From: Pseudoalteromonas neustonica
GTDB taxonomy: Bacteria > Pseudomonadota > Gammaproteobacteria > Enterobacterales > Alteromonadaceae
NCBI RefSeq assembly: GCF_001653135.1
Contig: NZ_BDDS01000004.1
Location: 1 to 64,000 of the forward strand
DNA: 64,000 nt
Direction of reading: 5' to 3'
The translations under genes were made by a program, and so were the position numbers. Below the pieces are notes generated by a model. It did not search any database, was not told the DNA's origin, and saw only the letters and a program-made list of their open reading frames with translations. This document shows, in pieces, positions 44,989 through 54,957 of this stretch; the first letter of the stretch is position 1, and every line of letters starts with the position of its first letter.

Positions 44989-46530
44989 CTAACAATAAAG
45001 TTTACTAATGTACTCCTGAGCGACTTTCGACCATGTAAAGCGAGCCGCCCTCGCTTGTTGCACTATATTCTGCCATTGCTTTGGCTTGTGGGCTCGTAAA
45101 TTAAGGGTATCTGAAAAGCAATCAATCAAGCCTTCACATTGAGTTTCAAGTGAGTTACCAGTAAAACTGAAACCCGTTTCTAAGTGATTTATCGTATCTT
45201 TAAGGCCGCCAACGCCATGAACTAAACAGGGTTGCCCAGCACGCATAGCTAACATTTGACTAATTCCACATGGCTCGAATGAACTTGGCATTAAGAATAG
45301 ATCGCCAAGCTCATAAAGGTCCTCCCCCACTTTATGTCCATACCCTTTAAGGAACAGCAAATTACAATTGCGAGCCATGGCTTCTGTCATTATCTGCTCT
45401 AATTTTTCATCCCCAGAGCCTAAAATAATCATATTGCCTTGGTGCTGTGCTAATTTTTCACAAAGATGATCAATTACATATTTATTTTGATAGGTTTGGT
45501 GTAATAACAATACCTTTTGATCAGTCAATCGGCCTACACTGGTGATCAAAGGTCCTTTATTTTTTTGTTTTTGAAAGCCTATTAATCGTTGGTGAGCAAT
45601 ATAAAAACTACTAACTAATGTAGTTTTTTGAGCGATCCAACCAAATAGAGTTGACTCTATTTCTTCATATAAGTCAGTTAATTGAAGTGTTGAATTTGCT
45701 TCATGAGTTGGGTACTCACAGCCATTTAAAATACCAACGACTTTATTTTCTTCTGCTCCCTTTTGTAAATCTTTCTCAAGGCCTTCACCACCGAAGAAAC
45801 CATTTTCAGGTGAACTTGCAGCTAAAACTTCCAGCGCATAAGTGGGTGATACTAAATGTACTTTATCTGCAAGATTAATCGCGGTACGCATTGGATTAAA
45901 ACAATGCGGGTACCTAGGATCACACAATAAATGGCCGTCATAACTTAATGATGGAAACCAAGCTTCAAGGCTCGAATCATCGCCTTTAAAAGGTCGGATC
46001 CCCTGTAAAGCTATATTATGTACTGTAAACACTGTTTTTAATTGTGAAAATGCAGTAAAACGATGATCAAACTTTAGCAATAATGCCGCGCAGGCACTAT
46101 GCCAATCATGTAGGTGCAACACGTCAGGGCGTATAAATATACCTTGTAATAATGCTTCACAAACGCCAGCATTAAACAGTGCAAACTTAGTTGCATCTGT
46201 AGCGAATGGCCTACCAGGTTCGTCATTGCAATATACCGCGCCATTATGCTGACTAAAATAAGGGTGAGACAAAATTAATTGCCTTACCCCATTATCAACT
46301 GAGTTAATTTCCCATGCATGTATTTCATGAATGTAGCCTGCAAATGGCACATATAATAATCCAAGATGCTCTTTGCTCAATGCGCTAAAACCATAATCAG
46401 GTATAACAACATCAACTGTTAGCCCTCTTTGTGCTAATGCTTTTGGACTATCTCTAATCACATCAGCAACACCGCCGACTTTAGCATTTGGTAACGTGTC
46501 ATTTTCGGCTGCAACCATTAATACATGCAT
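44989..46530 (-). CDS. glgA: Glycogen synthase
   Basis: A 513-residue GT5 enzyme that extends alpha-1,4-glucan from ADP-glucose. The N-terminus has MVAAENDTLPNAKVGGVADV, with the ADP-glucose-binding KxGG. HLHDWHSACAALLLKF, KTVFTVHNIALQGI and GILNGCEYP follow, then SVGRLTDQK in the C-terminal domain, and FLMPSSFEPCGISQMLAMRA near the active site. It is the last gene of the operon. The gap from glgC is unusually long (320 bp) because it holds a family B repeat; the synthase start is 28 bp from the repeat edge, with AGGAAATAAAG upstream. Confidence 0.95.
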   Translation of the reverse strand: MHVLMVAAENDTLPNAKVGGVADVIRDSPKALAQRGLTVDVVIPDYGFSALSKEHLGLLYVPFAGYIHEIHAWEINSVDNGVRQLILSHPYFSQHNGAVYCNDEPGRPFATDATKFALFNAGVCEALLQGIFIRPDVLHLHDWHSACAALLLKFDHRFTAFSQLKTVFTVHNIALQGIRPFKGDDSSLEAWFPSLSYDGHLLCDPRYPHCFNPMRTAINLADKVHLVSPTYALEVLAASSPENGFFGGEGLEKDLQKGAEENKVVGILNGCEYPTHEANSTLQLTDLYEEIESTLFGWIAQKTTLVSSFYIAHQRLIGFQKQKNKGPLITSVGRLTDQKVLLLHQTYQNKYVIDHLCEKLAQHQGNMIILGSGDEKLEQIMTEAMARNCNLLFLKGYGHKVGEDLYELGDLFLMPSSFEPCGISQMLAMRAGQPCLVHGVGGLKDTINHLETGFSFTGNSLETQCEGLIDCFSDTLNLRAHKPKQWQNIVQQARAARFTWSKVAQEYISKLYC

Positions 46531-46558
46531 ATTTTCTTTATTTCCTACAACTGGTTTA

Positions 46559-46854
46559 TTAAGGTCTTTTGACCTTTCAGGATTAAAACTCGTTCAACCT
46601 AGAGGCGATTTAATCGAGCGGGCTAAGTAAAACCGAGCAAAGCTTGTGCGCCCTACTCACTCCCCTTACCTACATCTGTGTAGGTAACAAAGAGTTAATC
46701 GCCCCTAGGAAGAACCCTTTGGGCAGCGCATGTTTGGCATTTATACTGCGTTATCGCCGATTTATGGGGAACAACCACACGACATAGGCTCTGCCTTGCC
46801 TAAATACCAAATAGACTGCTGCAAAATCAATCACGAAAGGTCAACACGCCCTAG
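46559..46854. repeat. Family B repeat, copy 2 (296 bp), inside the glycogen operon
   Basis: The inverse orientation of copy 1 (34866-35229), with high identity over most of its length. The right end is CACGAAAGGTCAACACGCCC then CTAG; the left end TTAAGGTCTTTTGACCTTTC is a decayed partner. It has the same outer stem (TTTGGCATTTATA side) and AACGCAGT core on the minus strand, and lacks the ~75-bp module of copy 1. It fills nearly the whole glgC-glgA gap and supplies the glgC stop codon (46851-46853). Confidence 0.9.
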
Positions 46855-48152
46855 GCTAATTGCTTTTTATCACGCTCTTGGCGCTCAAGTTTTTTTGCAA
46901 GTTCAGTGAGCATATCACGGGTAACTAGTACAATACCCTTTTTAGATACTCTAAAACCATTTTCTTCATCTGCTTTACGGTCAAAACCAATCTCAACCCC
47001 TGCTGGGATCTCGCACCCGCGATCTATTATGGCACGGCGAATACGACAGTTTCGCTGTATGATGGCACCTGGTAATATAACCGACTCTTCAATTTCACAA
47101 TATGAACGTATATGTACATTTGAGAACAGCAGTGATTTTCGCACAACCGAGCCCGAGATGATGCACCCGCCCGAAACGGTAGAATCAACGGCCATACCAC
47201 GACGCTCATCATTATCAAAAATGAATTTTGCAGGAGGTAGTTGCTCTTGGTATGTCCAAATTGGCCATGTAGGGTCATATAAGTCTAGCTGAGGCTCTGG
47301 CATTACAAGCTCCATATTTGCTTCCCAAAATGAATCAAGGGTGCCCACATCACGCCAGTAAGGTTGACCTTCATGGCCTGGATCTCTAAATGGAAAGGCA
47401 AATACATTATGCTCCTCAATAATAGCAGGGATAATATCGTGGCCAAAATCACGTCCAGACCCTTCATTTTCAGCATCTTTTTTCAATTGCTCAAATAAAA
47501 ACTCGGTATTAAATACATAATTCCCCATTGATGCTAAACATGTACCCGGTTTGCCTGGAATTGAACTTGGTGCCGCTGGTTTTTCATCGAAGCGACGAAC
47601 ACGCTTTTCTTCATCTACCGTCATAACGCCGAATGTGTCTGCAGCTTCTTCACAAGGAACTTCAATACAACATACCGTCATATCCGCGCCAGTTTCCAAA
47701 TGCTTTGCTAATAAACCACCGTAATCCATGCGGTATACATGATCCCCAGATAAAATCATGACATACTTTGGTAACTCATGGCGGATAATATCCATGTTTT
47801 GAAAAACGGCATCCGCAGTACCACAATACCATTCGTCACCATAACGCTGTGATGCTGGTAAAATTTCAACAGACTCACCAAGCTCTTTTTTGAAGTGTCC
47901 CCACGCGCGATTAACATGACGGATCAACGAGTGTGACTTATATTGCGTCGCAATGCCCACACGTCGTATACCCGAGTTAATACAATTAGACAGTGGAAAA
48001 TCGATGATTCGATGCTTGCCACCAAAATAAACGGCTGGCTTGGCCCGCCAGTTTGTTAACTCATGCAGGCGTGAACCTCTGCCGCCCGCCAGAATTAGTG
48101 CATAAGTTTCCCTTGTTAAACTACTAATATAGCGATTTGCATAACTTGGCAT
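46851..48152 (-). CDS. glgC: Glucose-1-phosphate adenylyltransferase
   Basis: A 433-residue enzyme that makes ADP-glucose from ATP and glucose 1-phosphate, the committed step of glycogen synthesis. Landmarks are [64 protein letters not shown] and the C-terminal beta-helix ([20 protein letters not shown]). Allosteric control by sugar phosphates and AMP is known for the family. It follows glgP by 14 bp. The final codon and stop (GCC TAG) merge with the end of a family B repeat. Confidence 0.96.
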   Translation of the reverse strand: MPSYANRYISSLTRETYALILAGGRGSRLHELTNWRAKPAVYFGGKHRIIDFPLSNCINSGIRRVGIATQYKSHSLIRHVNRAWGHFKKELGESVEILPASQRYGDEWYCGTADAVFQNMDIIRHELPKYVMILSGDHVYRMDYGGLLAKHLETGADMTVCCIEVPCEEAADTFGVMTVDEEKRVRRFDEKPAAPSSIPGKPGTCLASMGNYVFNTEFLFEQLKKDAENEGSGRDFGHDIIPAIIEEHNVFAFPFRDPGHEGQPYWRDVGTLDSFWEANMELVMPEPQLDLYDPTWPIWTYQEQLPPAKFIFDNDERRGMAVDSTVSGGCIISGSVVRKSLLFSNVHIRSYCEIEESVILPGAIIQRNCRIRRAIIDRGCEIPAGVEIGFDRKADEENGFRVSKKGIVLVTRDMLTELAKKLERQERDKKQLA

Positions 48153-48166
48153 AATTTATCTCCGTA

Positions 48167-50692
48167 TTAATCTAAGCTGTTACTAGCGGCTTGATTGGCC
48201 GAACTAGTTGTTGTTAATGCTTCTAGATGCCAAATATCATTACTGTATTGGCTTATCGTTCTATCACTTGAGAAAACACCACTGGCTGCCGTATTTAAAA
48301 TACTCATCTGTGTCCAATGCTGTTGATCTAAGTAGGCGTGCTCAACGGCACGTTGGGCGTGTACAAAGCTCTCAAAATCATGCGCTACAAGCCATGGATC
48401 ATGAGGGCTTTTAATTGCATTTATAATGTCGTCAAATAATCCTGGCTCAAATAAATTGAAGTGGCCACTTTCTAGCAACTGCATTACATTAAGTAAATCA
48501 GGGGTATTATGAATTAAATGTAACGGATTATAACTTTGCTTAATACCGTCAATTTGTTCAGTTTGTGCGCCAAACAAGAAGAAATTATCAGCACCAACAG
48601 CATCTCTAATTTCAATATTCGCACCGTCTAACGTACCAATTGTCAATGCACCATTCATCATAAATTTCATGTTACCAGTGCCCGAAGCTTCTTTTCCGGC
48701 AGTTGATATCTGTTCAGAAAGATCGGTTGCAGGACAAATAGTTTCCATGGCTGTGACGTTATAATTTGGTAAAAAGGCAACTCTTAAAAATGGCTTAGCA
48801 AGCGGGTCTTTATTTATTACATCAGCGACATTATTGATAAGTTTGATAATCCGCTTTGCCATGTAATACCCTGGTGCTGCTTTACCACCAAGTAGTACAC
48901 AGCGAGGCACTAAATTAGCAGTATCACCACGGCGAATGCGGTCATAAAGGTGAATTACATGGAGGACATTAAGTAGTTGGCGTTTGTATTCGTGAATACG
49001 TTTTACATGCACATCAAACATCATACTCGTATCGAACTCAACACCGCATCGCTCTTTAACTAAATCAACTAAGCGCTGCTTATTTTCAAGCTTAACTGCT
49101 TGCCATTGTTGGTGAAATTTAGCGTCATCAAAATAACGACGTAACTGACTGATTTGTGAAAAATCACCCACCCAATTATCTCCTATTTTTTCGCCAATTA
49201 GTTTGGTTAATTTAGGGTTACAATGGGCAAGCCAGCGCCTAGGTGTGACACCGTTTGTTTTATTGTTGAATTTTTCTGGCCATAACTCATAAAATGTTTT
49301 AAACAGCCCTTCTTTTAATAGTTCTGTGTGAAGTGCTGCAACACCATTGACAGAAAAGCTACCAACAATCGCTAAGTAAGCCATACGAACCTGTGGCTCA
49401 GGACCTTCTTCAATTAAAGAAAGTGCTTGTTGTTTTACCACATCCCCTGGCCACGCAAGCGCAACGTGAGCAAGAAAGCGTGCGTTAATTTCATAAATAA
49501 TTTCTAAAATGCGTGGTAATAAACGTGCAAATAGTGACACCGACCATTTTTCAAGTGCTTCTGGTAATAATGTATGATTAGTATATGCCATTGTTTTGGT
49601 TGTTATTTCCCAAGCATCGTCCCAATCTAGATCATAATCATCAATTAACAGCCTCATTAATTCAGCTACGGCTATACTTGGGTGAGTGTCGTTGAGTTGG
49701 AAAACATGAAAGTCTGCAAAGTCACTAAAATCTTCACCGTGTTGTGAAACCCATACACCGATGATATCTTGCAAGCTGGCTGACGATAAAAAGTACTGTT
49801 GCCTTAAGCGTAATTCTTTACCATTTTCACTGGTATCATTGGGATACAATACCATCGTAATTTGTTCAGCAAGATTTTTGTGAGCAACCGCTTCCGAATA
49901 ACTACCCGCATTAAATTCGCTTAAATCAAATTCATCCGTGGCTTCAGACTTCCATAATCTTAATGTGTTAACTATGTTATTTTTATAACCAGGAATTGGT
50001 ACATCATAAGGGACAGCGAGTACATCATGTGTGTCTAGCCATTGACGATGAACACGTCCTTTTTTATCAGTATAGCTCTCTACGTGACCAAAAAATTTAA
50101 TTCGTTTAGCTTGTTCTGGCGCGCTGAGTTCCCATGGATGCCCTTCACGTAACCAATTATCTGGTTGTTCAATTTGATGACCATTTTCAATTGATTGGTT
50201 AAACATGCCGTATTCGTAACGAATACCATAACCCGTTACAGGTAAAGCAAGGCTTGCACAGCTATCTAAAAAACATGCAGCTAAACGCCCTAAGCCGCCA
50301 TTTCCTAGGCCAGCGTCATGCTCGGCTTCTGCCACATCTTCTATTTTGGCACAGTACTGATTGAGCGCATCTTTAACCTGATCATCTAAATCTAAATTTA
50401 GAATTGCATTGCCAAGTGCACGGCCCATCAAAAACTCTAATGAGATATAAGCTGTTTTACGACGTTTTTCGCTATTCATTTGTTGCTTCGTTGCTCTGCA
50501 ACGAGCTACTAAACGATCACGAATTGTCAATGCTAACGCATTATATAAATATAGTTGAGATTTACCGACTCGATCACGCCCTAAGGTATAGTAAAAATGG
50601 CGTGATAAATCATCTTCAAGCGTACTTTCATCAATTAAAGGAGCATCTTGCCATCCTTTAGCTACACACATTTGTTCACCATTATTAGCCAT
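48167..50692 (-). CDS. glgP: Glycogen/maltodextrin phosphorylase
   Basis: An 841-residue PLP enzyme that releases glucose 1-phosphate from alpha-1,4-glucans. The N-terminal half has RKTAYISLEFLMGRALGNAI, AGLGNGGLGRLAACFLDS and YGIRYEYGMFNQ. The C-terminal half has MFDVHVKRIHEYKRQLLNVL, GGKAAPGYYMAKRIIKLI and the PLP lysine in EASGTGNMKFMMNGALTIGT. Full length. Its start overlaps the glgX stop by 8 bp, so translation is coupled. Confidence 0.96.
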   Translation of the reverse strand: MANNGEQMCVAKGWQDAPLIDESTLEDDLSRHFYYTLGRDRVGKSQLYLYNALALTIRDRLVARCRATKQQMNSEKRRKTAYISLEFLMGRALGNAILNLDLDDQVKDALNQYCAKIEDVAEAEHDAGLGNGGLGRLAACFLDSCASLALPVTGYGIRYEYGMFNQSIENGHQIEQPDNWLREGHPWELSAPEQAKRIKFFGHVESYTDKKGRVHRQWLDTHDVLAVPYDVPIPGYKNNIVNTLRLWKSEATDEFDLSEFNAGSYSEAVAHKNLAEQITMVLYPNDTSENGKELRLRQQYFLSSASLQDIIGVWVSQHGEDFSDFADFHVFQLNDTHPSIAVAELMRLLIDDYDLDWDDAWEITTKTMAYTNHTLLPEALEKWSVSLFARLLPRILEIIYEINARFLAHVALAWPGDVVKQQALSLIEEGPEPQVRMAYLAIVGSFSVNGVAALHTELLKEGLFKTFYELWPEKFNNKTNGVTPRRWLAHCNPKLTKLIGEKIGDNWVGDFSQISQLRRYFDDAKFHQQWQAVKLENKQRLVDLVKERCGVEFDTSMMFDVHVKRIHEYKRQLLNVLHVIHLYDRIRRGDTANLVPRCVLLGGKAAPGYYMAKRIIKLINNVADVINKDPLAKPFLRVAFLPNYNVTAMETICPATDLSEQISTAGKEASGTGNMKFMMNGALTIGTLDGANIEIRDAVGADNFFLFGAQTEQIDGIKQSYNPLHLIHNTPDLLNVMQLLESGHFNLFEPGLFDDIINAIKSPHDPWLVAHDFESFVHAQRAVEHAYLDQQHWTQMSILNTAASGVFSSDRTISQYSNDIWHLEALTTTSSANQAASNSLD

Positions 50693-52742
50693 GACATTCG
50701 TCCTCTAAATTGGCTGTAAAAACCCAGCTGCTTTGTGCAGCAACCTCAAATTCATCCGTACTTTTGATCATTGCTTGATCAACACTCGATATCGCTAAAC
50801 TCCATGTAGATAACCCATTACTCACGGGTAATTGGCATTTGACCTTCACTTTACTGGCATTCAATATAATGAGTAGTGCTGTTTTGGCCTGTAAATCCCG
50901 CAGGCTATACATTAAAAATTGCTTAGAGCCATCATGCCAATCACTTTCTTCCATCGCTTTACTTTCTTCAGAATACCAATCAACGCAAAATCGATTATCG
51001 CTGTCATGCAAAAACACACTGTGCTTAAAAACATTATGCTCTTTACGTATACTCAACACGTCGTCAATAAAACGGGTTAAACTGTGTTGACGTTGAGAGT
51101 CTTTCCAAGCTAACCAGCTGGTACGATTGTTCTGGCAGTATGCATTGTTATTACCGCCCTGCGAGTGACCCATTTCGCTGCCGGCCGACAGCATAGGAAC
51201 GCCTTTAGAAAGTAATAATGTAAGAAGTAGGTTCTTTTGTTGCTGTAAGCGTAATTTGGTAATTTCTACATCATCAGTGAACCCTTCAAAACCACAATTA
51301 AACGAATAATTTGCACTATGACCATCACGGTTTTGTTCACCATTAGCTTCGTTATGTTTTTGCTCATAGCTAACGAGATCTGTTAATGTAAAGCCGTCGT
51401 GGCTAGTTATAAAGTTAATACTATTTAACGGGCCTCGTAGATTATGTTCAAACAAGTCAAATGAACCATGCAAACGCTTTGCAAGCTCAGGTAACATATT
51501 GCCTTCACCTTGCCAAAATCGTCTGACAACATCTCGATATTTATCGTTCCATTCACGCCAAGGAGCAGGAAATGCACCAAGCTGATAACCACCGGGCCCT
51601 ATGTCCCAAGGCTCTGCGATAAGCTTTACTTGGCTTAAAACAGGATCTTGGTTTATTGCTTGTAAAAAGCTATGTGTTTGACTAAAACCATGAGGAGTAC
51701 GCCCTAGAATAGTGGCTAAATCAAATCTAAAACCATCAACCCCCATCACTTCAACCCAATAACGCAGACTGTCTAGCACCATTTTCAAAGTATAGGGGTC
51801 ATCTATATTCAACGTATTACCACAACCGGTATCGTTAATATAAACTTCTGGGTTGTTATTAATTGAACGATAATAACCGAGGTTATTTAACCCACGCCAA
51901 GACAAAATTGGACCATCACTGCCTGCTTCTGCGGTATGGTTGTATACAACATCTAAAATAACTTCAATATCTGCTTTATGTAGCTTAGTTACCATTTGCT
52001 GAAACTCTGCTACTTCGCCATTTACTAAGTAATCTTTATGCGGGGTAAAAAAATTTAAAGAGTTATAACCCCAATAGTTTTGCAAACCTTTCGCTGTTAA
52101 AAATTGTTCACTGATAAAACTATGAACAGGTAAAAGCTCTAATGTTGTTACCCCTAGCTTTCGTAAGTGTTCTATAAAACTTGCATGACTCAAGCCCAAA
52201 TATGTACCTTGGAGCTGACTTGGAATTGATGGATGTCGAGCTGTCGCGCCTTTTACATGACATTCATAAATAACTGTTTTACTCCAGTCATGCGCGGGCT
52301 TTTTACCTTTATAAGGCTGTAATTCAGTGACTTTAGATTTAGGCATGTCAATTGCGTTGTTTACTGCACTGAATGTTCCAATAGGCATTTGACCATAATG
52401 ACGCTCACTCCATGTAAACTCACCAAATAAATCTTTTGCGTAGGGGTCTATCAATAATTTTTGGCTGTTAAAGAATAAGCCTTTTTTAGGCTGATAATCG
52501 CCTTCAGCTCGATAGCCGTATAACGTACCTGGCGCGAGTGGACTGATATATAAGCTCCAAATTCCACCTTCATTATTATTCATCGCCAATTTCAGTACTT
52601 CGGTATGCCCACTTGCATCAAACAAACATACATATAATTGCTTAGCAAAAGGTGCATAAACAGCAAAATTAACACCCGAGTCAACGACGTTTGCCCCCAA
52701 CGGAGATATATGACCTTGATTTAACTCAATTGATAGGCTCAT
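50685..52742 (-). CDS. glgX: Glycogen debranching enzyme GlgX
   Basis: A 685-residue GH13 isoamylase-type enzyme that cleaves alpha-1,6 branches of limit dextrins. A CBM48 N-terminal domain (about 8-110, with GVNFAVYAPFAKQLYVCLFD) is followed by the barrel with GVTTLELLPVHSFI, VILDVVYNHTAEAG, the nucleophile Asp in GFRFDLATILG, the acid Glu in LIAEPWDIGPGGYQ, and NFITSHDGFTLTDLVSYE. Start and stop both overlap neighbours (17 bp with glgB, 8 bp with glgP). Confidence 0.94.
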   Translation of the reverse strand: MSLSIELNQGHISPLGANVVDSGVNFAVYAPFAKQLYVCLFDASGHTEVLKLAMNNNEGGIWSLYISPLAPGTLYGYRAEGDYQPKKGLFFNSQKLLIDPYAKDLFGEFTWSERHYGQMPIGTFSAVNNAIDMPKSKVTELQPYKGKKPAHDWSKTVIYECHVKGATARHPSIPSQLQGTYLGLSHASFIEHLRKLGVTTLELLPVHSFISEQFLTAKGLQNYWGYNSLNFFTPHKDYLVNGEVAEFQQMVTKLHKADIEVILDVVYNHTAEAGSDGPILSWRGLNNLGYYRSINNNPEVYINDTGCGNTLNIDDPYTLKMVLDSLRYWVEVMGVDGFRFDLATILGRTPHGFSQTHSFLQAINQDPVLSQVKLIAEPWDIGPGGYQLGAFPAPWREWNDKYRDVVRRFWQGEGNMLPELAKRLHGSFDLFEHNLRGPLNSINFITSHDGFTLTDLVSYEQKHNEANGEQNRDGHSANYSFNCGFEGFTDDVEITKLRLQQQKNLLLTLLLSKGVPMLSAGSEMGHSQGGNNNAYCQNNRTSWLAWKDSQRQHSLTRFIDDVLSIRKEHNVFKHSVFLHDSDNRFCVDWYSEESKAMEESDWHDGSKQFLMYSLRDLQAKTALLIILNASKVKVKCQLPVSNGLSTWSLAISSVDQAMIKSTDEFEVAAQSSWVFTANLEDECHG

Positions 52743-54957
52743 CAGACACCTTTTTTAAATAAATTGTCGCAAGCGCAGGCAAAGACAATTTAATACTATG
52801 TTGATGGCCATGACTTGCAGTCGCAACAGTACTTATTACTTGCTCCGTTAATGCTACAACATGCACTCCTGAACCAAATAACGCTTCCTCATCTGTATTT
52901 AAAATGACCTTAAACTCACCAGCACTTGGCACACCAATACAATAATCATGATAAACCGTGGGTGTTAAGTTACTGATCACGACAACATAATCGCTGGCTT
53001 TTTTAGCGAATCGAATAAAACTAAAAATACTTTGCTGTGCATTTTGGCTATCAATCCAACTAAAACCTCTTGGATCATTATCTAGTTGATGTAGCGCTGG
53101 TTCAGAGGTATATACTTTGTTAAGTTGACTAATCGTACGCTGTACACCTTGATGCGAGATGTGTTCCAATAAATGCCAATCGAGTGATTGATTGTGGTTC
53201 CATTCACTGCGCTGAGCTATTTCCCCCCCCATAAACAATAGCTTTTTACCTGGATGCGCCCACATAAATGCATAATAAGCACGTAAGTTTGCAAACTTTT
53301 GCCAATCATCTCCGGGCATCTTTTCGAGTAATGAGCCTTTACCATGTACCACTTCATCGTGGCTCAAAGGTAAAACATAATTTTCACTAAAGGCATACAC
53401 CATTGAAAAAGTTAATTCATGATGATGATGCTGGCGATACAAAGGATCACGTTGCATATAATGCAAACTGTCATTCATCCAACCCATATTCCATTTATAA
53501 CCAAAACCTAAGCCATCTTGATCTACTTGACGTGTAACTCCTGGCCACGCTGTTGACTCTTCAGCAACCATCATGATGCCAGGGTTATTGGCATAACTAC
53601 GTAGATTAACTTGCTTTAGGCATTCAATCGCACCTAAATTCTCACGACCACCATAGCAATTTGGGATCCATTGACCTTCTTTACGGCTGTAATCTAGGTA
53701 GAGCATCGACGCTACCGCATCAACACGTAAGCCATCAATCGCAAATTCTTCAAGCCAATACATTGCATTAGCAACTAAAAAACTACGAATTTCAGGGCGA
53801 TCATAGTTATAGATGTATGTATTCCAATCTGGGTGAAAACCCTGGCGCGCGTCAGCATGTTCAAATAAATGCGTGCCATCAAAACAATGTAGGCCATGCG
53901 GATCACTTGGGAAATGACCGGGAACCCAGTCAATAAGCAAACCAATATTTTTTAAGTGGCATTGCTCTACAAAATATCTAAAATCATCCAAACCGCCAAA
54001 TCGGCTCGTCGGTGCAAATAAACCAACCGGCTGGTATCCCCAAGAACCATCAAATGGGAATTCACTAATTGGCATTAATTGAATATGCGTGAAGCCTTGC
54101 TCAATTACATATCCAATTAAGCGCTGTGCTAATTCTCGATAATTTAAGTAACGATCCCCAGCCTCTCGCTGCCATGAGCCCAAGTGGACTTCATAAATAC
54201 TAATGGGTGCATCTATTGCATTTCGCTTGACCCTTTGCGCTTGCATTTCTTTAGTCAACGCTATAGCAGTTGGACGAATTTGTAATACTGATGCTGTCCC
54301 TGGCGCTTGTTGCATTTTAAAAGCAAATGGATCAGCTTTTTCAAGCACCTCACCACTTAATGTTGTAATTGCAAATTTGTAGCACTGGCCTTGTGTTAAT
54401 TCAGGAATAAATAGATCCCACACACCCGATGCTGGATGAAAACGCATAAAATGCTGGCTTTTTTGCCAGTGGTTAAATTCACCAATAACAGAAACACTAC
54501 TCGCATTTGGTGCCCACACGCTAAAACGCACCCCTTGTTTACCTGATAATTCAATAAAATGAGCACCAAGGTGTCGATATGCGTGCTCTAATGTCCCTTC
54601 ATTAAATAAGTACATCGCGCTATCATCAAGGCTACTTTCGAAGCTGTAAACGTCATCGCAAATAATTTCGTATTCACCATAATCAACCACAAATTGATAA
54701 GTGCCCATATCTTTACTATTGACATGTGCTATGAATAAATCTGACTCAGAGTATCGTGCGCACTCTAATCTTTGCTCACCAAGCTTTAAACTTACTTTAC
54801 AAGCGCCTGGCATGTAACAACGTACTTCACTTTTTGTTTCAGAAATTGAATGCGTTCCTAAAAAGCTAAATGGGTCTTTAAAACAACCACGCTGTAATGC
54901 ATCAACTTGCGGGCCATAGTGCTGCAACGTCGATTGTTTACGAACAATACTGTTCAT
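52726..54957 (-). CDS. glgB: 1,4-alpha-glucan branching enzyme
   Basis: A 743-residue GH13 enzyme that makes alpha-1,6 branches in glycogen. Two N-terminal carbohydrate-binding-like domains (DPFSFLGTHSIS; GVRFSVWAPNASSVSVIGEF) are followed by the barrel with ISIYEVHLGSWQREAG, nucleophile Asp in IDGLRVDAVASMLYLDYSR, Glu in MMVAEESTAWPGVT and LPLSHDEVVHGKGSLLEKM. The full-length form has both N domains. It follows malQ directly (stop and start abut). Confidence 0.96.
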   Translation of the reverse strand: MNSIVRKQSTLQHYGPQVDALQRGCFKDPFSFLGTHSISETKSEVRCYMPGACKVSLKLGEQRLECARYSESDLFIAHVNSKDMGTYQFVVDYGEYEIICDDVYSFESSLDDSAMYLFNEGTLEHAYRHLGAHFIELSGKQGVRFSVWAPNASSVSVIGEFNHWQKSQHFMRFHPASGVWDLFIPELTQGQCYKFAITTLSGEVLEKADPFAFKMQQAPGTASVLQIRPTAIALTKEMQAQRVKRNAIDAPISIYEVHLGSWQREAGDRYLNYRELAQRLIGYVIEQGFTHIQLMPISEFPFDGSWGYQPVGLFAPTSRFGGLDDFRYFVEQCHLKNIGLLIDWVPGHFPSDPHGLHCFDGTHLFEHADARQGFHPDWNTYIYNYDRPEIRSFLVANAMYWLEEFAIDGLRVDAVASMLYLDYSRKEGQWIPNCYGGRENLGAIECLKQVNLRSYANNPGIMMVAEESTAWPGVTRQVDQDGLGFGYKWNMGWMNDSLHYMQRDPLYRQHHHHELTFSMVYAFSENYVLPLSHDEVVHGKGSLLEKMPGDDWQKFANLRAYYAFMWAHPGKKLLFMGGEIAQRSEWNHNQSLDWHLLEHISHQGVQRTISQLNKVYTSEPALHQLDNDPRGFSWIDSQNAQQSIFSFIRFAKKASDYVVVISNLTPTVYHDYCIGVPSAGEFKVILNTDEEALFGSGVHVVALTEQVISTVATASHGHQHSIKLSLPALATIYLKKVSDEPIN

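Noticed and set aside
46906..47292. 128-codon plus-strand ORF inside glgC
   Set aside because: Antisense shadow of a well-conserved gene, with no plausible protein features.
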